From Streptomyces lavendulae subsp. lavendulae (lineage in GTDB: Bacteria; Actinomycetota; Actinomycetes; Streptomycetales; Streptomycetaceae): 64,000 bases of DNA. The stretch is from positions 6,893,501-6,957,500 of the forward strand of contig NZ_CP024985.1 of NCBI RefSeq assembly GCF_002803845.1. Direction: 5' to 3'. Shown here piece by piece: positions 50,807 through 59,845 of this stretch. How positions within the stretch are numbered: position 1 is the first letter of the stretch; each line of letters opens with the position of its first letter. The notes under the pieces were generated by a model. The model made no database searches, was not told the origin of the DNA, and saw only the letters and a program-made list of their open reading frames with translations. The position numbers and the translations under genes were made by a program.

Positions 50807-51340
50807 GTGCAGACTCAGGTGATCGTTCTCAATGGCGGCTCCAGCTCCGGCAAGTCGGGCATCGCCCGGTGCCTGCAGGCGGTCCTGCCGGATCCGTGGC
50901 TGGTCTTCGGGGTCGACACCCTGGTCGACGCGATGCCGGCGTCGATGCGGGCGATGGACGGGGGCATCGAGTTCGCCCCGGACGGCGAGGTGGTCGTCGG
51001 GTCCGCGTTCCGGGCGCTGGAGGAGGCCTGGATCGAGGGGATCGCCGCGATGGCGCGGGCCGGGGCCCGGGTCGTGGTCGACGAGGTGTTCCTCGGTGGG
51101 GCGGCGTCCCAGAAGCGCTGGCAGCAGGCTCTGGGAGGGCTGCGGGTGCTGTGGGTCGGCGTCAGGTGCGAGGCTGCGGTGGCCGCGGGCCGGGAGGTCG
51201 CGCGGGGCGACCGGACCGTCGGGATGGCCGTCTCACAGGCGGAGGCCGTCCACCGGGGCGTGGTCTATGACCTGGAGATCGACACCACCCGCGCCGAGTC
51301 GATGGAGTGCGCGCGGGCCATCGCGGGCCGCGCCGAGTGA
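50807..51340 (+). CDS. Chloramphenicol phosphotransferase-like (CPT) P-loop kinase
   Basis: 177 residues. Walker A NGGSSSGKSGIARCL near residue 10; acidic patch FGVDTLVDAMP; VVVDEVFLGG (Walker B-like) and an Arg-rich lid (CEAAVAAGREVARGDRT). CPT from S. venezuelae phosphorylates chloramphenicol; many paralogues are of unknown specificity. GTG 50807 with a TACTGT -10 box (50795-50800) just ahead: leaderless. It follows the IS element and keeps its own promoter. Confidence 0.82.
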   Translation: MQTQVIVLNGGSSSGKSGIARCLQAVLPDPWLVFGVDTLVDAMPASMRAMDGGIEFAPDGEVVVGSAFRALEEAWIEGIAAMARAGARVVVDEVFLGGAASQKRWQQALGGLRVLWVGVRCEAAVAAGREVARGDRTVGMAVSQAEAVHRGVVYDLEIDTTRAESMECARAIAGRAE

Positions 51341-51403
51341 TCGACGCCAGGGCGGCCGACGCGTGAATGACCCGCTGGGCGGGGCCGTCCCGGGACCTTC
51401 CGG

Positions 51404-51952
51404 TCAGGGGGCGGGTGGCGCTTCCGCGGCCTCGCGGAGGCGGGCGTACTCCTGGGCCATGGACTCCGCGGTCCAGTGGGCGTTGAGGCCGCTGGGGTTG
51501 GGCAGTGCCCAGATGCGGGTGGTACCGATGGTCCGGTCCTGGGGGCCGATCCGGGCCCGGCGGTCGCCGAAGGCGGTGCGGTAGGCGGTGACGCCGACCA
51601 CGGCGAGCCAGTCGGGCCGCAACCGTTCGACCTTCGCCGTCAGGATCCGGCCGCCCTCACGGAACTCCTCCGCGGTCAGCTCGTCGGCGCGGGCGGTCGC
51701 CCGGGCCACGACGTTCGTGATGCCGAGGCGGTAGGTGAGCAGTTCCTCCTGCTCCTCCGGGGCCAGCCGGCGGGGCGTGAAGCCGGACAGGTGCAGGACC
51801 GGCCAGAAACGGTTGCCGGGCCGGGCGAAGTGGTGGCCCGTCGCGGCGGAGAGGAGCCCCGGGTTGATCCCGCAGAAGAGCACGCGCAGACCGCCCGCGA
51901 CCACGTCCGGCAGGACGCGGTCACGGGCGGCTTCGAGCTCGTCGGGGGTCAG
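51404..51952 (-). CDS. mug: Mismatch-specific (G/U,G/T) DNA glycosylase
   Basis: 182 residues counting from a CTG at 51952. MUG/TDG signature: VLFCGINPGLLSAATGHHFA (Asn in the catalytic loop) and PNPSGLN near the end. Removes U or T from G mispairs. The first standard start is GTG 51904, but the 16 codons upstream (TPDELEAARDRVLPD) match typical family N-termini, and the CTG overlaps the purB stop (CTGA). See findings. Converges on the CPT-like gene. Confidence 0.85.
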   Translation of the reverse strand: MTPDELEAARDRVLPDVVAGGLRVLFCGINPGLLSAATGHHFARPGNRFWPVLHLSGFTPRRLAPEEQEELLTYRLGITNVVARATARADELTAEEFREGGRILTAKVERLRPDWLAVVGVTAYRTAFGDRRARIGPQDRTIGTTRIWALPNPSGLNAHWTAESMAQEYARLREAAEAPPAP

Positions 51953-53382
51953 AGGATCGACCCCGGCGCGTACCCGGCGGCCTCCGGGCGCTCCTTGGCG
52001 ATGGCCTCGATCCGGGAGACCACGGTCGCGACCTGGTCGCCCGCGGCGCCGGTGAACGACAGCTTGTCCGCCATCAGGGCGTCCAGCTGCGCACGGTCCA
52101 GCGGCATCCGCTCGTCGGCGGCCAGCTTGTCCAGCAGCTCGTTGCGCTCGGCACCCTGCTCGCGCATGGCGAGCGCGGAGGCCACCGCGTGCTCCTTGAT
52201 GACCTCGTGGGCGGCCTCACGGCCCACCCCGGCCCGCACCGCGCCCATCAGCACCTTGGTGGTGGCGAGGAAGGGCAGGTAGCGGTCCAGCTCACGGGCC
52301 ACGACGGCCGGGAAGGCGCCGAACTCGTCGAGGACGGTCAGGAAGGTCTCCAGCAGGCCGTCGAAGGCGAAGAAGGCGTCGGGCAGGGCCACGCGGCGGA
52401 CCACGGAGCAGGAGACGTCGCCCTCGTTCCACTGGTCGCCGGCCAGCTCGCCGGTCATCGAGGCGTAGCCGCGCAGGATGACCATCAGGCCGTTCACACG
52501 CTCGCAGGAGCGGGTGTTCATCTTGTGCGGCATCGCGGAGGAGCCGACCTGGCCGGGCTTGAAGCCCTCGGTGACCAGCTCGTGGCCCGCCATCAGGCGG
52601 ATGGTCTTCGCGATCGAGGAAGGGGCGGCGGCGAGCTGCACCAGCGCGGTGACCACGTCGTAGTCGAGCGAGCGCGGGTAGACCTGGCCGACCGAGGTGA
52701 AGGCCTGGGAGAAGCCGAGGTGGGCGGCGATGCGCTGCTCCAGGTCGGCGAGCTTGGCGGCGTCGCCGCCCAGCAGGTCGAGCATGTCCTGGGCGGTGCC
52801 GACCGGGCCCTTGATGCCGCGCAGCGGGTAGCGGTCGAGGAGGTTCTCCAGGCGGTCGTAGGCGACCAGGAGCTCGTCGGCGGCGGTCGCGAAACGCTTG
52901 CCCAGGGTCGTCGCCTGTGCGGCGACGTTGTGGGAGCGGCCGGCCATGACCAGCTCGGCGTGCTCGCCGGCCAGCTTGCCGAGACGGGCCAGGACGGCGA
53001 CCGTGCGGTCCCGGGCCAGCTCCAGCGACAGCCGGATCTGCAGCTGCTCGACGTTCTCGGTCAGGTCACGGGAGGTCATGCCCTTGTGCACGTGCTCGTG
53101 GCCGGCGAGGGCGTTGAACTCCTCGATCCGGGCCTTCACGTCGTGCCGGGTGACCTTCTCGCGCTCGGCGATGGAGGCGAGGTCGACCGTCTCCAGGACG
53201 CGCTCGTAGTCGGCGAGGGCAGCGTCCGGGACGTCGATGCCGAGGTCCTTCTGGGCGCGCAGCACGGCGAGCCACAGCCGCCGCTCCAGCGTCACCTTGT
53301 ACTCGGGGGACCACAGGACGGCGAGCTCCGCGGAGGCGTAGCGGCCGGCCAGGACATTGGGGATGCGGGGCTTGGCTGTCAC
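51949..53382 (-). CDS. purB: Adenylosuccinate lyase
   Basis: 477 residues. Fumarase/aspartase superfamily: KARIEEFNALAGHEHVHKGM and TSRDLTENVEQ early, signature GSSAMPHKMN near residue 268, then the C-terminal helical domain. Splits adenylosuccinate (and SAICAR) in purine synthesis. GTG start at 53382 and a TAGAAT -10 box (53391-53396) make it leaderless. The stop overlaps the mug coding start. Confidence 0.95.
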   Translation of the reverse strand: MTAKPRIPNVLAGRYASAELAVLWSPEYKVTLERRLWLAVLRAQKDLGIDVPDAALADYERVLETVDLASIAEREKVTRHDVKARIEEFNALAGHEHVHKGMTSRDLTENVEQLQIRLSLELARDRTVAVLARLGKLAGEHAELVMAGRSHNVAAQATTLGKRFATAADELLVAYDRLENLLDRYPLRGIKGPVGTAQDMLDLLGGDAAKLADLEQRIAAHLGFSQAFTSVGQVYPRSLDYDVVTALVQLAAAPSSIAKTIRLMAGHELVTEGFKPGQVGSSAMPHKMNTRSCERVNGLMVILRGYASMTGELAGDQWNEGDVSCSVVRRVALPDAFFAFDGLLETFLTVLDEFGAFPAVVARELDRYLPFLATTKVLMGAVRAGVGREAAHEVIKEHAVASALAMREQGAERNELLDKLAADERMPLDRAQLDALMADKLSFTGAAGDQVATVVSRIEAIAKERPEAAGYAPGSIL

Positions 53383-53390
53383 GTGTAGGG

Positions 53391-53396
53391 ATTCTA
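53391..53396 (-). promoter_or_regulatory. -10 box of purB
   Basis: TAGAAT on the minus strand, ending 8 bases before the GTG; predicted leaderless transcription start at or next to 53382. Confidence 0.5.
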
Positions 53397-53453
53397 CTTG
53401 GGCCGCGGCTGTGCGTTTACGCAGGTGGGGGCACCACCCGTGATTGTGTGTTG

Positions 53454-54236
53454 CTACGAGGGCGGCGAGGCCCCGTAGGGCAGCAGCTCGGGCCTCTTGG
53501 AGGGGCGGCCGTCCCCCGAGGAGCGGCCCGTCAGACGGCGGCCTATCCAGGGGAGCAGGTGCTGCCGGGCGAAGCGCAGGTCCTCGGTCCTGCGCACCTG
53601 CCAGCCGGGGGCCGCGGCGGGCGGCAGGGCGGCCCGCCAGTCCTCCTCCGGGGGCAGGCCCAGGCTCTGCCAGACGGCCTCCGCCACCCGGCGGTGGCCT
53701 TCGGCGGTCAGGTGCAGCCGGTCGACGTCCCACATGCGCGGATCGCCGAGCACCGGGGCCCCGTACAGGTCCACCAGCAGCGCCCCGTGGCGGGCGGCGA
53801 GCTCTTCGAGGATGCCGAACAGCTCCTCCATGCGCGGCCGGAAGCGTTCCATGACCGGGCCGTTGCGGCCCGGGGAGCGCATCAGCACCAGCCGCCCGCA
53901 GGACGGGGCCAGCAGGGCCACCGCTTCTTCCAGGTGGCCGCGGACCCTGCCCATGTCGACCTTCGGCCGCAGGGCGTCGTTGAGCCCGCCCACCAGCGTC
54001 ACCACGTCGGCGCCCATCGCGGCGGCGGCCGGCGCCTGGTCCTCGGCTATCTGCCCGATCAGCTTTCCGCGCACCGCGAGGTTCGCGTAGCGGAAGCCCG
54101 GCTCGCGCGCCGCGAGCCGGGCGGCCAGCAGATCGGCCCAGCCCCGGTAGGAGCCGTCCGGGAGCAGGTCGGACATGCCCTCGGTGAAGGAGTCGCCGAT
54201 CGCGACGAAACTGGTGTAAGACGCATTCATCTCCAT
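53454..54236 (-). CDS. SGNH/GDSL-family hydrolase
   Basis: 260 residues. Block I AIGDSFTEGMSD (nucleophile Ser), block III GGLNDA (Asn/Gly oxyanion) and block V DRLHLTAEGHRRVA (catalytic Asp-xx-His). No signal peptide, so it is likely cytoplasmic. Esterase or lipase activity on unknown substrate. TAGCAT -10 box lies 8 bp before the ATG: leaderless. Confidence 0.9.
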   Translation of the reverse strand: MEMNASYTSFVAIGDSFTEGMSDLLPDGSYRGWADLLAARLAAREPGFRYANLAVRGKLIGQIAEDQAPAAAAMGADVVTLVGGLNDALRPKVDMGRVRGHLEEAVALLAPSCGRLVLMRSPGRNGPVMERFRPRMEELFGILEELAARHGALLVDLYGAPVLGDPRMWDVDRLHLTAEGHRRVAEAVWQSLGLPPEEDWRAALPPAAAPGWQVRRTEDLRFARQHLLPWIGRRLTGRSSGDGRPSKRPELLPYGASPPS

Positions 54237-54295
54237 GGCGGAGCGATGCTACCGCGCGGTACCCCGGCCCCGCAGGGCCGGGGACCACACGGCTG

Positions 54296-55315
54296 TCAGG
54301 CGGACGCGGGCCGGCCGAACAGCTCGCGCAGCACGTCCTCCATCGTCACCAGGCCCGTCATGGCCCCGTCCGTCCCGAGGACGGCCGCCAGGTGCGTACG
54401 GCTGCGCCGCATGGCGGTCAGCACGTCGTCCAGCGGGGTGTCCGCCCGCACCTGCGCGATGGACCGCAGCTCGGACCGCGGGAACGGCTCGTCCCGATCC
54501 ACCGCGTCGAGGGCGTCCTTGACGTGCAGGTAGCCCAGGATCCGGCGCTGCTCGTCGACCACGGGGAAACGCGAGTACCCCGACTCGGCCGACAGCAGTT
54601 CCAGCCCGTCCGCCGTGATGCCCAGCCGCGCCGTGACCACCCGGTCCACCGGCAGCACCACATCGGTGACCGGGCGCCGGCCCAGCTCCAGCGCGTCGTG
54701 GAGCCGCTCGCTCGCCCGGTCGTCGATGAGCCCCGCGGCACTGGAGTCCTTGACGATCCGGGCCAGCTCGTCGTCCGAGAACGTCGCCGCGACCTCGTCC
54801 TTGACCTCCACCCGCAGCAGCCGCAGCAGCGCGTTGGCGAAGGCGTTGATCGCGAAGATCACCGGCTTCAGCGCACGGGTCACGGTCACCAGCGGCGGGC
54901 CCAGCACCAGCGCGGTGCGCACCGGCTCGGACAGTGCCACGTTCTTCGGCAGCATCTCCCCGAACAGCATGTGCAGGTACGTCGCCAGTGCCAGCGCGAT
55001 CACGAAGGAGATCGCGTGCGTCACCCCGGAGGGCACGCCGACGAGGTCGAAGAGCGGGGTCAGCAGGTGCGCGATGGCGGGCTCGGCCACCACGCCCAGC
55101 ACCAGGGTGCACAGGGTGATGCCCAGCTGGGCCGCGGCCATCAGCGCCGACACGTGTTCCAGGCCCCACAGGACGGCGCGGGCGCGCCGGTCGCCCTGCT
55201 CGGCGTAGGGCTCGATCTGGCTGCGCCGGACCGAGATCAGCGCGAACTCCGCGCCGACGAAGACGGCGTTGACGACCAGGGTCGCCAGGCCGATCAGCAG
55301 CTGTACGACGGTCAT
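54296..55315 (-). CDS. CNNM/CBS-domain membrane protein (hemolysin-like)
   Basis: 339 residues. N-terminal CNNM (DUF21) module with three to four TM segments (LLIGLATLVVNAVFVGAEFA), then a CBS pair from about residue 200 (SGYSRFPVVDEQRRILGYLH) ending near VTMEDVLRELF. It lacks the C-terminal CorC_HlyC domain. CNNM proteins mediate Mg or Co transport. The ATG overlaps the stop of the upstream gene (ATGA), so the two are coupled. Confidence 0.88.
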   Translation of the reverse strand: MTVVQLLIGLATLVVNAVFVGAEFALISVRRSQIEPYAEQGDRRARAVLWGLEHVSALMAAAQLGITLCTLVLGVVAEPAIAHLLTPLFDLVGVPSGVTHAISFVIALALATYLHMLFGEMLPKNVALSEPVRTALVLGPPLVTVTRALKPVIFAINAFANALLRLLRVEVKDEVAATFSDDELARIVKDSSAAGLIDDRASERLHDALELGRRPVTDVVLPVDRVVTARLGITADGLELLSAESGYSRFPVVDEQRRILGYLHVKDALDAVDRDEPFPRSELRSIAQVRADTPLDDVLTAMRRSRTHLAAVLGTDGAMTGLVTMEDVLRELFGRPASA

Positions 55316-56652
55316 CGGGCCCCCTCCGTAGGCTCGTCACCGGCGGGTTCGGCCGGTGCGTGCAGCAGCACGCGGGCGGCTCGGCGCCCGCCGGCGTCCA
55401 CCACGTCCAGGCGCCAGCCGTCCAGTTCCAGGCTGTCGCCGACGGCCGGGATCCGGCCGAGTTCGGTGGCTATCAGTCCGGCCAGGGTCTCGTACGGGCC
55501 GTCCGGGACGCGCAGGCCGATCAGCCGGAGCTGATCGGTGCGTGCGGCGCCGTCGGCGGAGTACAGGGACCTGCCGGACTCGTCCGTACCGGCCGGGGCC
55601 AGGTCGGAGGTCTCGTGCGGGTCGTGTTCGTCGCGGACCTCGCCGACGACCTCCTCGACGATGTCCTCCAGCGTGGCCACCCCGGCCGTGCCCCCGTACT
55701 CGTCGATCACGACGGCCATGGTCTGCTTGCCGGAGAGCCGGTCCAGCAGCCGGTCCACCGTCAGGGATTCCGGTACGAGGAGGGGCTCGCGCAGCAGCTG
55801 CGAGACGGGATGGCGGTGCCGCTCCGCGGCGGGCAGGGCGAGCACGTCCTTGATGTGGACGGTGCCGACGACGGTGTCCAGGCTGCCCCGGTAGACGGGG
55901 AAGCGCGACAGGCCGGTGGCCATGGTCGCGTTGGCCACGTCCTCGGCGGTGGTCTGCACGTCGAGGGCGGTCACCTGCACGCGCGGGGTCATCACGTTCT
56001 CCGCGGTGAGGTCGGCCAGGTTCAGGGTCCGCACGAACAGCTCGGCGGTGTCCTTCTCCAGTGCGCCGGCCTTCGCGGAGTGCCGGGCCAGGGCCACCAG
56101 CTCCTGGGGGCTGCGCGCGGAGGCCAGCTCCTCGGTGGGTTCCATGCCGAACCGTCGGACCATGTGGTTGGCGGTGCTGTTGAGGTGGCTGATCAGGGGG
56201 CTGAAGGTACGGCTGAAGACGCGCTGCGCGGTGGCGACGCGCTTGGCGATGGCCAGGGGGGAGGAGATGGCCCAGTTCTTGGGCACCAGCTCGCCGACGA
56301 CCATCAGCACCACGGTCGACAGGGCGGTGCCCAGCACCAGGGCGGTGGAGGAGGCGGCGGTGGGCGAGAGCCCCATGGCCTCGAAGGGCCCCTGGAGCAG
56401 GGCGGCGATCGAGGGCTTGGAGATCATGCCGATGACCAGGCCGGTCGCCGTGATGCCGAGCTGGGCGCCGGAGAGCTGGAAGGTCAGGCTGCGGACGGCC
56501 GCCAGGGCGCTGTCGGCGCCCCTCTCGCCGCGCTCGACGGCACGTTCGAGCTCGCTGCGCTCGACCGTGGTCAGCGAGAACTCGGCCGCGACGAAGACTC
56601 CGCAGGCAAGGCAGAGCAGCAGGGCCACGATGAGCAGGAGCACTTCGGTCAT
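55312..56652 (-). CDS. CNNM/CBS/CorC-domain membrane protein (hemolysin-like)
   Basis: 446 residues. DUF21 TM module (LLIVALLLCLACGVFVAAEF), CBS pair (GLSRFPVYRGSLDTVVGTVH; QTMAVVIDEYGGTAGVATLE) and C-terminal CorC_HlyC domain (IPAVGDSLELDGWRLDVVD). First gene of a two-gene operon. GGAGG about 10 nt before ATG 56652. The ~280-bp upstream region has no gene and no riboswitch I recognise, but is AT-richer around 56760-56830. Confidence 0.9.
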   Translation of the reverse strand: MTEVLLLIVALLLCLACGVFVAAEFSLTTVERSELERAVERGERGADSALAAVRSLTFQLSGAQLGITATGLVIGMISKPSIAALLQGPFEAMGLSPTAASSTALVLGTALSTVVLMVVGELVPKNWAISSPLAIAKRVATAQRVFSRTFSPLISHLNSTANHMVRRFGMEPTEELASARSPQELVALARHSAKAGALEKDTAELFVRTLNLADLTAENVMTPRVQVTALDVQTTAEDVANATMATGLSRFPVYRGSLDTVVGTVHIKDVLALPAAERHRHPVSQLLREPLLVPESLTVDRLLDRLSGKQTMAVVIDEYGGTAGVATLEDIVEEVVGEVRDEHDPHETSDLAPAGTDESGRSLYSADGAARTDQLRLIGLRVPDGPYETLAGLIATELGRIPAVGDSLELDGWRLDVVDAGGRRAARVLLHAPAEPAGDEPTEGAR

Positions 56653-56930
56653 CGGTCGTTCACCTCCGTCCCATGATCAGCCAGGAGGAGGGGGGCCGCG
56701 CGATGTCGCGCACGGGGATGTCGGGGACTGGGAGGCTCGCCCATGGGCGGACGCTCACACCTTTCGTCTTTCGTCGGAGAGGACCGTTCCCCACATGGTA
56801 AAGGAAGGGCAAAGCCTATGGGGCGTCCTTTTGGTCGAGCGGGCGCCGGGAAGCCGTCCGTACCCGGCCGGTGTCTCGCGGGACGGAAGTCGGTGGCGGG
56901 CCGGTGGTGGGGCGTGCTTGGCTCCCGGCC

Positions 56931-57359
56931 ATGACCGACCTACTGATACGTACCGCCGTCCCGGCCGACGCCGAGAACGTGCTCGCCTTCTGGAAGGAAG
57001 CGGCCGAGGGGACCTCGATCACGGATGACGTGAACGGCGTTACCCGGCTCATCGCCCGCGACCCCGACGCCCTGATCCTCGCGGAGTCCGACGGGGTCCT
57101 CGTCGGCTCCGTGATCGCCGGCTGGGACGGCTGGCGGGCCTCCCTGTACCGGCTCGCCGTGCTGCCCGCCCGCCGCCGACAGGGGGTCGCCTCGGCGCTG
57201 CTGGAGGCGGCCGAGCGGCGCTTCGCCGAGGTCGGCGGGCGACGCGGTGACGCGATGGTCCTGGAGGCGAACGAGCGGGCGCACCGGATGTGGACGGCGG
57301 CCGGCTACGAACGCCAGGACCGCTGGCGGCGCTGGGTGAAGTCGTTCGCGCAGGCGTGA
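56931..57359 (+). CDS. GNAT-family acetyltransferase
   Basis: 142 residues, single GNAT domain: LLIRTAVPADAENVLAFWKE at the start, acetyl-CoA loop LAVLPARRRQGVASALLEAA near residue 88, and NERAHRMWTAAGYERQD. Small-molecule or protein N-acetylation; substrate unknown. ATG 56931. Divergent from the CNNM operon. Confidence 0.88.
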   Translation: MTDLLIRTAVPADAENVLAFWKEAAEGTSITDDVNGVTRLIARDPDALILAESDGVLVGSVIAGWDGWRASLYRLAVLPARRRQGVASALLEAAERRFAEVGGRRGDAMVLEANERAHRMWTAAGYERQDRWRRWVKSFAQA

Positions 57360-57460
57360 CGGGTGAAGCGGACCCGGATCCGCCGGGCGGGTGAACGCGC
57401 GGGTATGAGGCCGTAAGTAGGGGGTGACCTGCTACTTCAGGCCGATTGACGCGTGCCGAC

Positions 57461-57665
57461 ATGGCGGGCGACGCGACGGACCTGGCCCCGGCGCTCCGGA
57501 GCGCGACGGTGCTCCGGGTCGCCGACTCGATACGTCGCCGGGCACCTCCCGGCCCTGCGCGCCCGCGCCGGGCTCCAGGAGGATCTCCACTCGATGACGG
57601 GCCACCTCATATCCCTGGAACCCGACTGGCGCGTCCTGCCGGCCCCGGCGGTCACCGTGGGCTGA
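57461..57665 (+). pseudogene. Possible frameshifted small gene
   Basis: Reading from ATG 57461 (MAGDATDLAPALRSATVLRV) and shifting +1 near 57525 gives an orderly continuation RYVAGHLPALRARAGLQEDL then HSMTGHLISLEPDWRVLP, ending at TGA 57663-57665. Neither frame alone is complete. The residue pattern looks evolved rather than random, but I do not recognise the family. It fills most of a 347-bp gene-free stretch. Confidence 0.35.
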
Positions 57666-57706
57666 CTTCTCCGGAGGCGGCGGGCCGTCCGGCCAGTGCG
57701 GGTGGC

Positions 57707-58759
57707 TCAGGAGGGGCGCGGGATGTACGCCAGGCCGTGGGCGCCGGGTTCGGCGAGCTTGGCGATGTCCAGCCGGGCCAGGGTCCGCAGCGTCTCCAGG
57801 TCGACGATGTCGACGGTGGACGAGATCACGCAGGCCACGTAGGCGATCCTGCCGTCCGGCGAGGAGGTGATGGTCAGCGGGAAGCGCCCGACCTCCACCT
57901 CGCCGAGCCGCTGGCGGGTCTCGGCGGAGAACACCGTGAGGCGGCCGGGGGCGTGGCTGCCGAGGCGGGAGTCCGGGTCGGGACTCACGCACAGCTCTCC
58001 CGCGAGCAGTTTGCCCGTCGACGTCAGGTGGACCGGGAGGACCAGGTCGCGCGTGGGAAGGGTGTCCACGACGGACGCCGTCCGGGCGTCGATCACCCGG
58101 ATGCCCGGGGTCGGCCGCTCCGCAGCGGTGGAGAAGGAGCCGGCGTAGGGCGCGGCGACGAAGGCGTGGGTGCCGTCGGCGGAGACGGCCAGTCCCTCGC
58201 TGCCGGGCACTTCCGCCTTGCCGGTGAGCACGCCCCGTTCCAGGTCGACGATCGACACGAACGGCGCCTCCTTGTTGGTGGCGTAACCCGTCCTGCCCGC
58301 CGGGTCGATGGCGAACCAGTGCGGACCGGGTGCGTCGGTGTCGATCCTGCCCACGGGCCGGCGGGTCCGGGTGTCGACGACGACCACGCCGCCGGGCCGG
58401 TCCGCCGAGCCCTCGACGCTGACGTAGAGGAGCCGGCGGGCGGGGTCCAGCGCCAGGCCGTGCGGACCGTGTTCCGGGGCGAGGTCGACGACCTCGACGA
58501 TCCGGCGGGTGTCGGGGTCGATGACGGTCAGTTCGGTGCGCCGGCCGCCGTTCGCGTGGTAGTAGCCCGAGCGGTACGCCGTGGTGCACCACAGCAGGCG
58601 CTCCGTGGGGTCGAAGCACAACTCGTGCGGCTCGGCGAGGACTTCCACCGAGCCGAGGTGCCGGTCGGAGGCGGCGTCGAAGAAGGAGACCGTCGGTCCG
58701 CTCTGGCTGACGACGGCGAGGGCGTCGCCGGCACGGCCGGCGCGCGAGAACTGCTGCAT
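57707..58759 (-). CDS. Beta-propeller (YncE/cytochrome D1-like) protein
   Basis: 350 residues of repeated WD/YVTN-like blades (GPTVSFFDAASDRHLGSVEV; ELTVIDPDTRRIVEVVDL; GIRVIDARTASVVDTLPT), about seven. No enzyme motif, so probably a scaffold or a hidden hydrolase. Start ATG 58759 (MQQFSR); an in-frame ATG at 58855 precedes a short hydrophobic LLLLL stretch and cannot be excluded. Divergent from the LysR gene. Confidence 0.8.
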   Translation of the reverse strand: MQQFSRAGRAGDALAVVSQSGPTVSFFDAASDRHLGSVEVLAEPHELCFDPTERLLWCTTAYRSGYYHANGGRRTELTVIDPDTRRIVEVVDLAPEHGPHGLALDPARRLLYVSVEGSADRPGGVVVVDTRTRRPVGRIDTDAPGPHWFAIDPAGRTGYATNKEAPFVSIVDLERGVLTGKAEVPGSEGLAVSADGTHAFVAAPYAGSFSTAAERPTPGIRVIDARTASVVDTLPTRDLVLPVHLTSTGKLLAGELCVSPDPDSRLGSHAPGRLTVFSAETRQRLGEVEVGRFPLTITSSPDGRIAYVACVISSTVDIVDLETLRTLARLDIAKLAEPGAHGLAYIPRPS

Positions 58760-58912
58760 GGAGGATCCCTGAGGAAGGAGGAGAAGGAGAAAGGAGAACC
58801 GCCGCGTGTTCCCGCGGCTCCGCCCACTCTGGGCGCCGAACGCTTTCACAGCCATGCAAAGATCGGCATCCCATAGTTGCCTCAGGCGTAAAAATGCAGG
58901 TCAGGAGTGGAT

Positions 58913-59845
58913 GTGGATCTCAACTTGCTGCGGGTGCTGGACGCCTTGCTCCAGGAGAACAGCGTGACCCGCGCGGCGGAGCGGCTCGGTACCTCCCCCG
59001 CCGCGGTCAGCCGCACCCTCGCCCGGCTCCGTCGTACCGTGGGCGATCCCCTGCTGGTCCGGGCGGGCCAGGGACTGGTCCCGACCCCGCGCGCCCTGGA
59101 ACTCCGCGAAGACGTACGGGCGTTGCTGCGCGGATGTGACAACGTCCTGCGCCCCGGGGCCGGCTTCGACCCCGCGCACCTCCACCGCACCTTCACCGTG
59201 CAGGCCACCGACCTGCTCCTCGTGGGGCTGGCCGGGACGCTGACCGACCGCATCCACGCGGAGGCCCCGGACGTGGACGTGGTCTTCCTGCCGGAGGCGG
59301 TGGAAGGCGGTCCCGGGCTGCGTCAGGGCTGGGTGGACGTCGAACTCGGCGTCCTCGGGCACCTGGACCCCGAGATCCTGACCCGGCCCCTCACCCGGAT
59401 GCGCCTGGTCGGGGTCGCCCGCAGCGGTCACCCGCTCTTCGACCGGCGGATCGACGCCCGAAGTTTCGCCGCTGCCGAACACATCGGCATCTCCCGGCTC
59501 GGCAAGCGCGTCGGACCCATCGACGGCGCCCTCGCGGAACTGGGGCTGCGGCGCCGGACCGCGGTGATCGTGCCCAGCCACACGAGCGCGATGCTGCTCG
59601 CCCGGGACAGCGACCTCGTCGCGCTCATGCTCGCGGACTGGCTCCCCGACACGATCGCCGCGCTGGGCCTGCGGACCTTCCCCGTCCCGCTCGACCTGGC
59701 CCCGCTCGACATCGGGATGGCCTGGCACCCCCGCAACGCGGCCGACCCGGGACACCGGTGGCTCCGCGACCTGCTGGCGGACGGGTTCCCGGACCCGCCG
59801 GGGGAGCGGCCGGTCAGTCGGGGGAGCGGCGGGCCGTGCCGATGA
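58913..59845 (+). CDS. LysR-family transcriptional regulator
   Basis: 310 residues: HTH in residues 1-60 (LNLLRVLDALLQENSVTRAA, GTSPAAVSRTLARLRRTVGD), then an effector domain. The GTG 58913 is preferred over GTG 58907 because AGGAG lies 5 nt upstream and MDLNLLRVLDAL is the common family N-terminus. NodD/PcpR-like subgroup. Likely controls the divergent beta-propeller gene. The 3' end overlaps the converging methyltransferase gene by 32 bp. Confidence 0.88.
   Translation: MDLNLLRVLDALLQENSVTRAAERLGTSPAAVSRTLARLRRTVGDPLLVRAGQGLVPTPRALELREDVRALLRGCDNVLRPGAGFDPAHLHRTFTVQATDLLLVGLAGTLTDRIHAEAPDVDVVFLPEAVEGGPGLRQGWVDVELGVLGHLDPEILTRPLTRMRLVGVARSGHPLFDRRIDARSFAAAEHIGISRLGKRVGPIDGALAELGLRRRTAVIVPSHTSAMLLARDSDLVALMLADWLPDTIAALGLRTFPVPLDLAPLDIGMAWHPRNAADPGHRWLRDLLADGFPDPPGERPVSRGSGGPCR

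Noticed and set aside
56653..56930. Possible metal riboswitch in the leader of the CNNM operon
   Set aside because: I looked for M-box, yybP-ykoY and ydaO conserved cores and found none.
56743..56934. 63-codon plus-strand frame in the same leader
   Set aside because: No RBS, composition unlike a gene, overlaps the GNAT promoter.
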